Below, piece by piece: positions 28,661-37,434 of a DNA stretch of 64,000 nt. Position 1 is the first letter of the stretch, and every line of letters begins with the position of its first letter. Under the pieces are notes generated by a model. It worked only from the letters and a program-made list of their open reading frames with translations, was not told where the DNA came from and searched no databases. The DNA comes from Promethearchaeota archaeon (GTDB lineage Archaea > Asgardarchaeota > Lokiarchaeia > Sigyniarchaeales > SOKP01): NCBI GenBank assembly GCA_019058295.1, contig JAHPZI010000019.1:31403-95402 (forward strand), in the 5' to 3' direction. The position numbers and the translations under genes are program-made.

Positions 28661-29989
28661 ATGAATACCCGTAAGGAATTTAAAATGGACCTCACATTTG
28701 AAAGATCGTTCCTTCCAACGAGGTCTTCCAACATTAAGCTTATCGCTTATGTAAAAGGAGAAATAAATGAAGATTTATTTCGAGACGCAGTTAGTAAACT
28801 GGCAACTAAACACCCATATCTCAGATCCAAGGTTGTTATAAGAGGGGATGGTTCAGCATATCTTACTACTGAAGGAGGAAAAGAACCAAAAGTTATTATA
28901 ATCCAAGATAATGAGGATGTACTCGATGCGATTTATCAAGAAGATACACAACCTTCAAACTGGGAAACAGATCCCACAAGTCGGTTTATACTTATAAAAG
29001 ATGCAAATGGTTCTGATGTAATTGTTGCATATGTTCAGCATATAATCGCAGATGGACGCTCTGTTGTTTTTGTTATGAAACACCTTTTAGAAATAATTGC
29101 CGATCCTACAAAAAAAATCGAGGAATTAACCCCAATTTCATTAGTAGAAAACGCTCCTGCAGATGTTATAATTCCAGATGTAAAGAAATCTTATGCGGAA
29201 AACATCAATAAAGCCTGGGCTAAAGAAAAAATAACATTTAGTGTTGAAGACTTTATTAGGGTAGCAAAACGGAAATATGAATCCGGACCTGATGTATTTG
29301 TTGATCATGCTTTAACTCAAGATGAAACAACTGCGTTACGAGATAAATCAAGAGAACAAGAAGTTTCCTTAAATGCAGCCCTATTAGCAGCTATTCTTCT
29401 CGCAAAAAATTTAGAGGAAACGGAACCATCACCCAACAAATTAGGTCTTGCTGTTGATGTGAGGAAATTTTTAACCAAAGATGCTGGTGAGGCTTGCAAT
29501 TTACTAGCTTCTGGTACAATGGTAGATCCAGAATACAAAGAAGGTATGGAATTTTGGAACCTTGCAAAAGATATCCACGCAAAGACTCTAACAGCTTTAG
29601 GTTCAAACCAAAATCTCTTTGCGACACGAATGATGACTAAATATATGGACCCTACTTTCAATGATGCCATGTATATGTTCCAGCAAGGTGGTTGGGAAGG
29701 GACACCTATGATAAAGAAGATGGGTGGTCAAAGAGCTCCTGTTGGAGCAGTTCTTACAAATTTAGGGGGATTGCAATTACCACCAGAATATAAGAGTAAG
29801 AATCCAATTAATTTGACTGATGCTATTTTCTACCCTCCAATAGGTATTGAAACAGTAATTGAACTGGGAGTCAGTAGTTTATTAGGAAAACTTCATATAG
29901 TTACTTTATCCCCACAAAATGCTGCCAATAGGGATTTAAAAGAAAGAGTAATTCCAAAAATCATAGAGATTTTGCGAAAAAATCTGTAA
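28661..29989 (+). CDS. Condensation-domain / CoA-dependent acyltransferase superfamily protein
   Basis: HIIADGRS (HHxxxDG-like catalytic motif), ALLAAILLAKN, LGLAVDVRKFL, VLTNLGGLQLP architecture. Confidence 0.8.
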   Translation: MNTRKEFKMDLTFERSFLPTRSSNIKLIAYVKGEINEDLFRDAVSKLATKHPYLRSKVVIRGDGSAYLTTEGGKEPKVIIIQDNEDVLDAIYQEDTQPSNWETDPTSRFILIKDANGSDVIVAYVQHIIADGRSVVFVMKHLLEIIADPTKKIEELTPISLVENAPADVIIPDVKKSYAENINKAWAKEKITFSVEDFIRVAKRKYESGPDVFVDHALTQDETTALRDKSREQEVSLNAALLAAILLAKNLEETEPSPNKLGLAVDVRKFLTKDAGEACNLLASGTMVDPEYKEGMEFWNLAKDIHAKTLTALGSNQNLFATRMMTKYMDPTFNDAMYMFQQGGWEGTPMIKKMGGQRAPVGAVLTNLGGLQLPPEYKSKNPINLTDAIFYPPIGIETVIELGVSSLLGKLHIVTLSPQNAANRDLKERVIPKIIEILRKNL

Positions 29990-30005
29990 ATTCATTTATT
30001 TCTTT

Positions 30006-30530
30006 TTAGTTTTGGTTCTTTATTATGAATCTTAAAATACATTCATTATCGCCATCGGGAAATCTTTTTACAGCAATTTCCTCCCCCTCAATACCCAAAG
30101 CGTCTAACCACCCAAGGTGTCGCTGCATACAGGCACAAATATATTCATTTTCCTTTTTAGATTTTTTAACTTCTTCCCAAATGAAGCACTTTTTAACAAC
30201 ACCGTCCCCTTCTTTATCAGAATGAACCACGAACTTAAATTTCATGATTTTCGGGATGATGACATCCATAAAGGTATTTATTATTTTAAAAAGTTCAGGG
30301 ATTGTTTTTATTGTTCCTTTTTTAACGCCTAGAGCGTTCATGATATGTTTTGCTTCGATTTTTCCCATAGAAAAAATAACTTTTTGGTTTAATCCATTAG
30401 CTCTCTCAATCCCTAATTCTCGTTTCGACTTCAAGAACCATTGTCCATCGTGTTGAGCCCAGCACATCTGCAGGATGAACTTTTGGGTTGCTAAATTTAT
30501 GTCATACTTATCTTTTATTATTTGCGTCAT
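30006..30530 (-). CDS. DUF6125-like hypothetical protein
   Basis: QMCWAQHDGQWFLKSKRELGIERANGLNQKVIFSMGKIEAKHIMNALG; Cys-containing C-terminal half. The family name is recalled from memory. Confidence 0.55.
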   Translation of the reverse strand: MTQIIKDKYDINLATQKFILQMCWAQHDGQWFLKSKRELGIERANGLNQKVIFSMGKIEAKHIMNALGVKKGTIKTIPELFKIINTFMDVIIPKIMKFKFVVHSDKEGDGVVKKCFIWEEVKKSKKENEYICACMQRHLGWLDALGIEGEEIAVKRFPDGDNECILRFIIKNQN

Positions 30531-30606
30531 TAAATTTCACTTAATTTTTAATCTGTGTTGTTACAAAAAACAATAACTAACCTCCAATGAGGATTTATGA
30601 ATATAT

Positions 30607-30906
30607 TCAAAAACTCATTGTATCATAGGGAATATCATTTTTTTCTAACCATTCCTTAAACTCAACATCTGATTTAAACTGTTGTTTAATCAAATTTAAT
30701 AAAATGATGGAGACATCTTCAGCTTTAATAGTTAACCAATATTCATTATCAAAATCTCCATATAGATCTTTAAGATATTCGCCGCAGTCATAACCGCTTA
30801 AAACTAGGTCCCCCTTCTCATTTATTTCTGCGGTTAAAGTATGGTGTTCATCTTTTCCCCTTCTATAATCATAAATAGTTATCTTTTTCATAGCAAAAAT
30901 TTTCAA
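30607..30906 (-). CDS. Small hypothetical protein
   Basis: 99-aa ORF with natural composition (GDLVLSGYDCGEYLKDLYGDFDNEYWLTIKAEDVSIILLNLIKQ). Confidence 0.55.
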   Translation of the reverse strand: MKIFAMKKITIYDYRRGKDEHHTLTAEINEKGDLVLSGYDCGEYLKDLYGDFDNEYWLTIKAEDVSIILLNLIKQQFKSDVEFKEWLEKNDIPYDTMSF

Positions 30907-30968
30907 TTATTAAAGTTTCTCTAAAGATTTTATGTTAATAAAAAATAAAAAAAAAAAAGATATTAATA

Positions 30969-31538
30969 TTAAGGTTTTTTTAACCAATATCTAAGATATA
31001 TTAAAACAATCACTACCATTGGAATGCCCACTATTATCACCAACCACCCTAGCGTTAGGAGATATGCGTATACCCAGTAGCTGTAAGGTTTATTGCCAAA
31101 AGGAGTAAAATAATTTCCATCAATTGCTATATAAATGCAATAGGCGATAAACATAAATATTCCACAGCCACTACCTCCTATTGCTTTTTTCTTTTTTGAA
31201 TTCTCGTCTTTGAACTTAGTTCGTTCATTAGTAGGTAATTTTTGCCACCAGAGATACCCTCCTAAGCCAAAAATTAATGCCGCGGGTATTCCAACAAATA
31301 ATAGTTCCCATAAAATCAGGATAATGATGAAACTTACTACCCAATTCAAACTCCATTCATCAAAAGTCGCTGTTCCGTAATTTCCAATGGGAGACGTTTG
31401 AATATGCCAAATTAGGACGATCACTGCAATTATACAAAGAATTACAATTGCTATTACAAAAAAGAATAGAGCTTTCCAATGTTTTTTAATCATATCTTTC
31501 CAAAATTGTTCATCAGTCATTTTCTGCTCGTTTTCCAT
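30969..31538 (-). CDS. Membrane protein
   Basis: Four hydrophobic segments; no family recognised. Confidence 0.6.
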   Translation of the reverse strand: MENEQKMTDEQFWKDMIKKHWKALFFFVIAIVILCIIAVIVLIWHIQTSPIGNYGTATFDEWSLNWVVSFIIILILWELLFVGIPAALIFGLGGYLWWQKLPTNERTKFKDENSKKKKAIGGSGCGIFMFIAYCIYIAIDGNYFTPFGNKPYSYWVYAYLLTLGWLVIIVGIPMVVIVLIYLRYWLKKP

Positions 31539-31673
31539 ATTAATCTTTTATTACTTTCTTATTTTTTTGGTATTTTTTTTTACTTTTATCCTTATTATTT
31601 ATATTTTAAAAATAGTTTGACAGAAATTATACCATCGAATTACGATGCTTTTAAGGGAGAATACTAAGATTTA

Positions 31674-32429
31674 TTATATCAGATCTTTTAATGCAAGAAT
31701 CAAAACCATCGTAAAAATACCAGCAACTATTAAAATCAATTGTCTGATACTATATTTTGCCCCCAATTTCCGATGTAGTTCAGGAGTTAAATCAGATAAT
31801 GCTATATACAAAAAACTTGCTGCCGAAATTGCTAGTACATAAGGGATGACAAGAGATATCTCATCTAAAATAAAATAACTTATAATCGCAGCAGGAATCG
31901 TAGTTGATCCTGATAAACTATTGTAAATAAAGGCTTTTTTCTTTGAATAGTTTTTATCAATTAAGATTCCAAGATCTCCTACTTCTTGTGGAATTTCGTG
32001 TACAATTACAGAAAGACTAACGGCGATTCCAATTGTAAAATCAATTAGAAATGCAGCGGCTATCACAATCCCATCAACAAGATTGTGAAACGCATCTCCA
32101 AAAATAATGATTGGTCCCGCTGCAGATTCTGTGACTTCACATTCAACTTGATGGCAATGACGCCAGATTATTAGTTTTTCTAAGATGAAAAAAAACATTA
32201 ATCCAATTAGGATCATCGGTAAAACTAAATTAAGGTTATATCCTGACCGTATAATCGCTGTGGGGATCATTCCTAAAAATGCTGCTGCTAATAACGTCCC
32301 TGTCGCATATGCTACTAAACATGGAATAAGTTTTTCCTGATGAGCTTTTCCTAACTGAATAAAACCCATTGCTATGATTATTGCTCCAATACTGCCTAAA
32401 ATGCTAAAAAATATTATCCAGAAGAGAAT
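31674..32429 (-). CDS. ZIP-family metal transporter (TM1 lies upstream of the first canonical start codon)
   Basis: IFGDAFHNLVDGIVIAAAFL (HNxxDG), VIVHEIPQEVGDLGIL (HEIPxE). ORF track starts at 32369, but the same frame is open upstream and encodes a hydrophobic TM1 (ILFWIIFFSILGSIGAIIIAM). Confidence 0.88.
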   Translation of the reverse strand: MLFWIIFFSILGSIGAIIIAMGFIQLGKAHQEKLIPCLVAYATGTLLAAAFLGMIPTAIIRSGYNLNLVLPMILIGLMFFFILEKLIIWRHCHQVECEVTESAAGPIIIFGDAFHNLVDGIVIAAAFLIDFTIGIAVSLSVIVHEIPQEVGDLGILIDKNYSKKKAFIYNSLSGSTTIPAAIISYFILDEISLVIPYVLAISAASFLYIALSDLTPELHRKLGAKYSIRQLILIVAGIFTMVLILALKDLI

Positions 32430-32584
32430 ATTGAACCAACTCTTGGATTTTTATTAGATAGATTAATTTTATAACAACTAATTTATATTAAAATATATTA
32501 ACTATAAAACATATATCAACTATAAAATATAAATTAACTAGTATAAAGAAGAGAAGTAACTATACAATTGGAAAGCTGATATAA

Positions 32585-32923
32585 ATGAATGAAGTCAATT
32601 GTGATTGTGGGATGAATGATTGTTTTCCTGGATGTGGGTGCGAGATATTAACCTTTTTAGGAAAGAAATGGAGCGTGTATATAATAATGCATTTAATGGA
32701 AATTCAACAGCTCCGATTTAATAAGTTCCTCAATCACATGCCAAAATTAGGACCAAAAAGTCTCTCTGCCAGATTAAAAGAAGCCGAAAATCTAGAATTA
32801 ATAAATAGATCTGTTGAAACTAATAGTCCTGTAAAAGTATTGTATTCTTTAACTAAAAAAGGTATAGAACTTGGAAATTTATTAAAAAAAATGAAACATT
32901 TAGTCCATTCTTGGACAAATTAA
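32585..32923 (+). CDS. HxlR-family transcriptional regulator with Cys-rich N-terminus
   Basis: CEILTFLGKKWSVYIIMHLMEIQQLRFNKFLNHMPKLGPKSLSARLKEAENLELI.R. Confidence 0.88.
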   Translation: MNEVNCDCGMNDCFPGCGCEILTFLGKKWSVYIIMHLMEIQQLRFNKFLNHMPKLGPKSLSARLKEAENLELINRSVETNSPVKVLYSLTKKGIELGNLLKKMKHLVHSWTN

Positions 32924-33000
32924 TCATTCCTAATAATAAATTTAAGGAGGAATGAGAATTAGTTTAAAAAAATAAAATAAATAAGATTAGAAAAATCAAA

Positions 33001-34177
33001 TTACTTTTTTGATAAATATCGAATTTTAACCATTAAATCCCGGAGTTCCATTTTATCATTATCAGCAGTTATATATTTCTTTTTAACACCTTCATCAAGT
33101 GCGAACGTTGTAATTTGATTTCCTTGGAGGGAAACCATTTTACCGAAGTCACCATTCAACACGAGTTTCATGGCAGCTAATCCAAATCGTAATCCTAGGA
33201 TTCGGTCAAATGAGTTTGGGTGTCCTGCTCTCATTGTATGTCCTAAAACAACGCTTCGTACTTCAAAATCCACACTATTCTCTTGAAATTCCTCTTTTAA
33301 ATCATCTCTTAGCTTTAATTCATCGACAAGGACTTGAGACATATTTAAAGCAGGTAATACAGGATTTCCAAACGTATCTTTTGGTAATTTATCAATTGTC
33401 TCTTGTGTAATTGTCTTAAAGTCTCGTTTAAGCGAATCTTGATCCGGATAAGCACCTTCAGAGCACGCAATAATATGATATTTATATCCTGCTTTAACTC
33501 TCTTTTTAAGAACTTCGATAACATCTCTTTCTAAACTGAACGGGGTTTCTGGGATCAAAATGATATCTGCACCACTCGAAATTCCACTATACATCGTAAG
33601 AAATCCAGCATCACGTCCCATAACTTCTACAATAAAAACTCTTTGATGTGATCGTGCGGTGGTTGTTAAATTATCCATTGCATCCGATGCTAATTGAACT
33701 GCGCTCCAAAATCCAAAAGTGTAATGGGTTCCTGCTAGATCATTATCAATCGTTTTTGGGCAGCCAACGACCTTCGCATTTGCATGTTTATACATCAAAT
33801 CTGCCACTCCTAATGTATCATCACCCCCTATGCATATTAGAGCATCGATTCCTAACTCATCAAACTTAGCAGCCAATTCTTTTGCTCTTTTTTCTTTTGA
33901 TTCAACACCTTTAAAAGGATTAGTTCTGCTTGTATAGAGAATAGTACCACCTATGGTATGAAGGTCATCATGGTCAGCAATGTTAAGTGGTATTGTCAGA
34001 TTTTCTAAAAATCCTTTCCATCCTTTAAGAATTCCAACACATTCAACACCGGCATCAAATGCTTTAAGCATGATACCATATAATACAGAATTTAAACCGG
34101 GGCAGTATACGGCAGTCAAGGAAAATCTTGAGCATGGCTCCGCCGCCCGTCAAAATACCAACTTTTTTAATTGTCAT
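33001..34177 (-). CDS. pfkA: 6-phosphofructokinase, predicted PPi-dependent; reading frame interrupted by a putative 31-nt BHB intron (exons complement(34138..34177) and complement(33001..34106))
   Basis: Exon 1: ATG at 34177 encodes MTIKKVGILTGGG + 1 nt. Exon 2 encodes (D)CPGLNSVLYGIML...GGDDT...PKTIDND...TTARSHQRVFIVEVMGRDAGFL. Joining at the predicted sites gives MTIKKVGILTGGGDCPGLNSVLYG, 382 codons including stop. The ORF track only calls 33001..34119. Confidence 0.85.
34107..34137 (-). other. Putative bulge-helix-bulge intron in the phosphofructokinase gene (31 nt)
   Basis: Minus strand: ...GGGCGGCGGAG|CCATGCTCAAGATTTTCCTTGACTGCCGTAT|ACTGCCCCGG... Central helix GCGG/CCGT (one G-U); bulges AG|C and AT|A; intron hairpin TCAAG-ATTTTC-CTTGA; cleavage after the second nt of each bulge restores GGGDCPGLN. 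Confidence 0.7.
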
Positions 34178-34268
34178 TTAAATTTCACTTTTTAACAATT
34201 ATTCAATATAGATTGATTAACCATTTTCGATTAAAAATATTTTGAAAAAGTCTTATTTTATTGTTTAT

Positions 34269-34835
34269 CTATTTTAAATTTTCAATTTTTTCAAAAGTAT
34301 ATTTTGAACTATCTTCGGGGATTATATAACTCCCTCCGCTAAGATCAGCAATTTTTAAAGTAAATTCAAGTTGTCCTTTCATGGCTTTTTGTAAATCTTT
34401 TAAAGTATCTTTTATTTCGCTTTTTTCTGGATTACCATCTTCAAGATTATTTAGATAGATTGAAATAGCTCGCTCAAATCTGAGTAATATTCCTTCTACA
34501 TTAGTATAATAAAATTCAGCACTCGGTCCAGGTTCTACTTTTAAATCCAATTCAGATATTTCTAAATTTCCTGTCGGAGAACGATATATTTTAGATTTTA
34601 GATCGTTTTCTTCAGTGATTTTTAAAGTTATAATACCAGCATCCATTCTAGTAGTTAAAGGTATAATATCATTATTTTCAAAATCACATCTATTACATTT
34701 AAATTTTAAAAATAGCATTTTATCCTTATCTGGAAGGTCGTATATAATCTGATTAATTAAAATGTCGCCATCTTTACATGCTGGACATTTAAAATTCGTA
34801 ACTTTTTCCTCTGTATTTTTCTTCTTTTCTTGCAT
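34269..34835 (-). CDS. ZPR1-type zinc finger protein
   Basis: CPACKDGDILINQI...FLKFKCNRCDFENNDIIPL...GIITLKI, EPGPSAEFYYTNVEGILLRF. Confidence 0.8.
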   Translation of the reverse strand: MQEKKKNTEEKVTNFKCPACKDGDILINQIIYDLPDKDKMLFLKFKCNRCDFENNDIIPLTTRMDAGIITLKITEENDLKSKIYRSPTGNLEISELDLKVEPGPSAEFYYTNVEGILLRFERAISIYLNNLEDGNPEKSEIKDTLKDLQKAMKGQLEFTLKIADLSGGSYIIPEDSSKYTFEKIENLK

Positions 34836-35059
34836 TGTGAAAAATTAAAGTCTTAGTTATGTAAACAAAGGATAATATGTTATTATTTTTTTTTTATAAT
34901 CAAAAAAATTTATTCTTTTATAGTCAATTTAATATCTATAAGGTTTTTAAAGTATTAATTTAATAACTTTATCCGAAAATTTTTAATAGTATCCGCTTTT
35001 TAAAATAGATAATACTGCATTAATACTTTTCTAAAGGAATAATATAAAGTTGGGAAATT

Positions 35060-35158
35060 ATGCGAGATACGGAAAAAAAAAATTATTTATTAATTCCAAA
35101 CTCTATATTATCGTTATTTATTGTACTATTAGTAGTATTAGTAATCTTAATTTTATAA
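35060..35158 (+). CDS. Possible single-TM microprotein (32 aa)
   Basis: ATG CGA GAT ACG ... TAA = MRDTEKKNYLLIPNSILSLFIVLLVVLVILIL; below the ORF track length cutoff. Confidence 0.25.
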   Translation: MRDTEKKNYLLIPNSILSLFIVLLVVLVILIL

Positions 35159-35248
35159 CGCAAACAATAAAAACTTTCTTCTCTGCGTTTTTGTTGGTTG
35201 CTTAGACATTAATTATATAATTATCAAGAAGAAAAAAGTTGGAAAAAA

Positions 35249-35824
35249 TTGACGGAAGGCACTATAATTGAAATAACATTTCATGGCCGTGGAGGTCAGA
35301 CTGCAATTACTGCAAGTCAATTACTTGCTGAAATGGCTTATGAAAAGGGATTTAAAGATACAATCGCAATCCCCATTATTGGCGCTGAGCGAAGAGGGGC
35401 CCCGATCCAAGCATTTACTAAAATTTCGAAGGATAAACCAATTAGAACTTACGATAGTGTTAAAGAACCCGATTATATGTTTATATTTGACACGTCTTTA
35501 TTGGATATTCCTAGAATAAGGGACTCTATTAAGGAAGGGGTTACGCTTATCGCAGATAGCGTAGATTCTATTGATAAGAGCAAATTGCCTAAAGATGTAA
35601 AAGTCTACATAGTAGATGCTACCGGGATTTGTATTAATAGAAGTTTTATGCATTCTAGTGGTCCAATTTTAAATATCCCGATGTTAGGAGCATTTGGAAA
35701 GGTTTCAGGATATTATGATTTAGAAGTAATGGAAAAAGTACTAAAAAAGAATTTTGGAGAAAGTAAATTAGAAAAAAATATGAATGTTGCACAGGATGCA
35801 TACGAAACGGTAAAGGAGGTATGA
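35249..35824 (+). CDS. porG: 2-oxoacid (pyruvate-type) ferredoxin oxidoreductase gamma subunit
   Basis: EITFHGRGGQTAITASQLLAEMAYEKGF...FPIIGAERRGAPIQAFTKI type sequence (IPIIGAERRGAPIQAF). Confidence 0.93.
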   Translation: MTEGTIIEITFHGRGGQTAITASQLLAEMAYEKGFKDTIAIPIIGAERRGAPIQAFTKISKDKPIRTYDSVKEPDYMFIFDTSLLDIPRIRDSIKEGVTLIADSVDSIDKSKLPKDVKVYIVDATGICINRSFMHSSGPILNIPMLGAFGKVSGYYDLEVMEKVLKKNFGESKLEKNMNVAQDAYETVKEV

Positions 35825-35828
35825 AATA

Positions 35829-36176
35829 ATGTCTGATACAGAGAAATGGAAAAAAATAAATAAATCGAAGGAAGAACGTCCAAAAGTTCAAGAGTATAAG
35901 AATTGGAAAGAGTTATCTCCAATCCCTATATCCTTACCAATTGATGGTTCTATAGGAAACACAGGTGATTGGAGAACTTTTAGACCTGTAATCAATCAAG
36001 AAGGATGTAATAAATGTGGAATTTGTTGGATGTATTGTCCCGAAGGAACGATAAGGAAACGTGAAGATGGTTCCTTTGAAGTTGATTTAATTTATTGTAA
36101 AGGTTGTGGGATCTGCGCAAAAGAATGTCCTACTAATAATATTGAAATGGTAAGGGAGAGTGATATTAAAAAATGA
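35829..36176 (+). CDS. porD: 2-oxoacid:ferredoxin oxidoreductase delta subunit (2x[4Fe-4S])
   Basis: CNKCGICWMYCPEG...CKGCGICAKECP. Confidence 0.93.
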   Translation: MSDTEKWKKINKSKEERPKVQEYKNWKELSPIPISLPIDGSIGNTGDWRTFRPVINQEGCNKCGICWMYCPEGTIRKREDGSFEVDLIYCKGCGICAKECPTNNIEMVRESDIKK

Positions 36177-37432
36177 CTAAAGTTGAATTAACTGATTTTG
36201 TACAGAATAAGGAAACACAGATTATTAAAGGAAATGTTGCGGCTGCAAATGCAGCAAAATCTGCAAGGGTACAAGTTATTTCTGCTTACCCGATTACGCC
36301 TCAAACAACAGTAGTAGAAAAGTTGTCTGAATTTGTTGATGGAGGATACATGCCAGGAACACAATTTATTAAAATGGAAAGTGAGCATTCTGTTATGGCG
36401 GCTACAGTTGGCGCTAGTATGGCAGGAACTCGGACTTTCACAGCCACATGTGGACAGGGACTTTTTTATATGTATGAAATGATTCATTGGGCAGCAGGAG
36501 TTAGGTTGCCAATAGTAACAGCAATTGTTTCGAGAGGAACAGCACCACCTTGGAATATCTGGGCAGATTTTTCAGATGTTATTAGTTGTCGAGATACTGG
36601 ATGGATGAGTTCTTTCTGTGCCACTCATCAAGAAATTTATGATGAGATCCTGATGTCCTACAAAGTATGTGAAGATTATGATGTCCTCTTACCCAAATTT
36701 GTAGCTTATGGAGGTTTCATATTATCTCATACATCTAAACCAGTTATAATTGAAGACCAAGATAAGGTTGATGGTTATTTACCTGCTCTTCCGGATGAGA
36801 AAGGTTGGCCTCACATCTGGATAGATCCTGAAAGACCTCTTATGCATGGAAATCTCATAATGCCTTCTGGTTTTTATTCTGAATTTCGGATGAAATTGCA
36901 TATTGCTCTATTGGAATCTAAAGAGAAAATTAAAAATGCTGCAAAGGAATTTGAAAAAGTGTTCGGGAGAAGCTATGGAAATGGGTTAATTCAAGAATAT
37001 AATATGGATAATGCTGAAGTAGCAATGCTGGCCTATGGAGATTTAGCTCTACAAATGGAAGAGGCTGTAGACCAAGTTAGAGAAGAAGGATATAAAGTTG
37101 GAATGGTTAAATTGAGGCATTTTAGACCCTTTCCAACAGAAGAAATTATAAAGCTCGGTAAAAAGGTAAAAGTGCTCGGAGTGATTGATCGAGGTATAGC
37201 ATTTGGTTCTCAGACAGGAGGTCCAGTTTCTTGTGAAGTTAAAACTGCATTACATGAAACTGAGGGGACAGCAAAAGTGTTCCCCATGATGAATGGAATT
37301 GGAGGAAGAGAAGTATCACTTGAACAACAAAAGAATCAATTAAAGCTTTTGGTTAAATTTAACGAAACTGGAGAACTCCCAAAGGACATGATTTATGGAA
37401 CTTATTGGGATGGTTTATTGGAGGTGGAATAA
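36173..37432 (+). CDS. porA: 2-oxoacid:ferredoxin oxidoreductase alpha subunit
   Basis: GNVAAANAAKSARVQVISAYPITPQTTVVEKL...ESEHSVMAATVGASMAGTRTFTATCGQGL. Confidence 0.94.
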   Translation: MTKVELTDFVQNKETQIIKGNVAAANAAKSARVQVISAYPITPQTTVVEKLSEFVDGGYMPGTQFIKMESEHSVMAATVGASMAGTRTFTATCGQGLFYMYEMIHWAAGVRLPIVTAIVSRGTAPPWNIWADFSDVISCRDTGWMSSFCATHQEIYDEILMSYKVCEDYDVLLPKFVAYGGFILSHTSKPVIIEDQDKVDGYLPALPDEKGWPHIWIDPERPLMHGNLIMPSGFYSEFRMKLHIALLESKEKIKNAAKEFEKVFGRSYGNGLIQEYNMDNAEVAMLAYGDLALQMEEAVDQVREEGYKVGMVKLRHFRPFPTEEIIKLGKKVKVLGVIDRGIAFGSQTGGPVSCEVKTALHETEGTAKVFPMMNGIGGREVSLEQQKNQLKLLVKFNETGELPKDMIYGTYWDGLLEVE

Positions 37433-37434
37433 AA

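Noticed and set aside
29317-29670. 117-aa minus ORF, and 29391..29627
   Set aside because: Antisense to the acyltransferase-fold gene; shadow ORFs.
34107-34137. Explaining the pfk break as a simple sequencing indel, or as programmed ribosomal frameshifting
   Set aside because: A 1-2 nt change would still leave about ten extra residues inside the most conserved glycine loop. There is no slippery heptamer, and only removal of 31 nt restores the motif. Misassembly or pseudogenisation remains open and is listed as a refuting test.
33210-34195. Plus-strand ORFs 33210..33410, 33648..33869, 33980..34195
   Set aside because: Antisense to phosphofructokinase; no recognisable domain.
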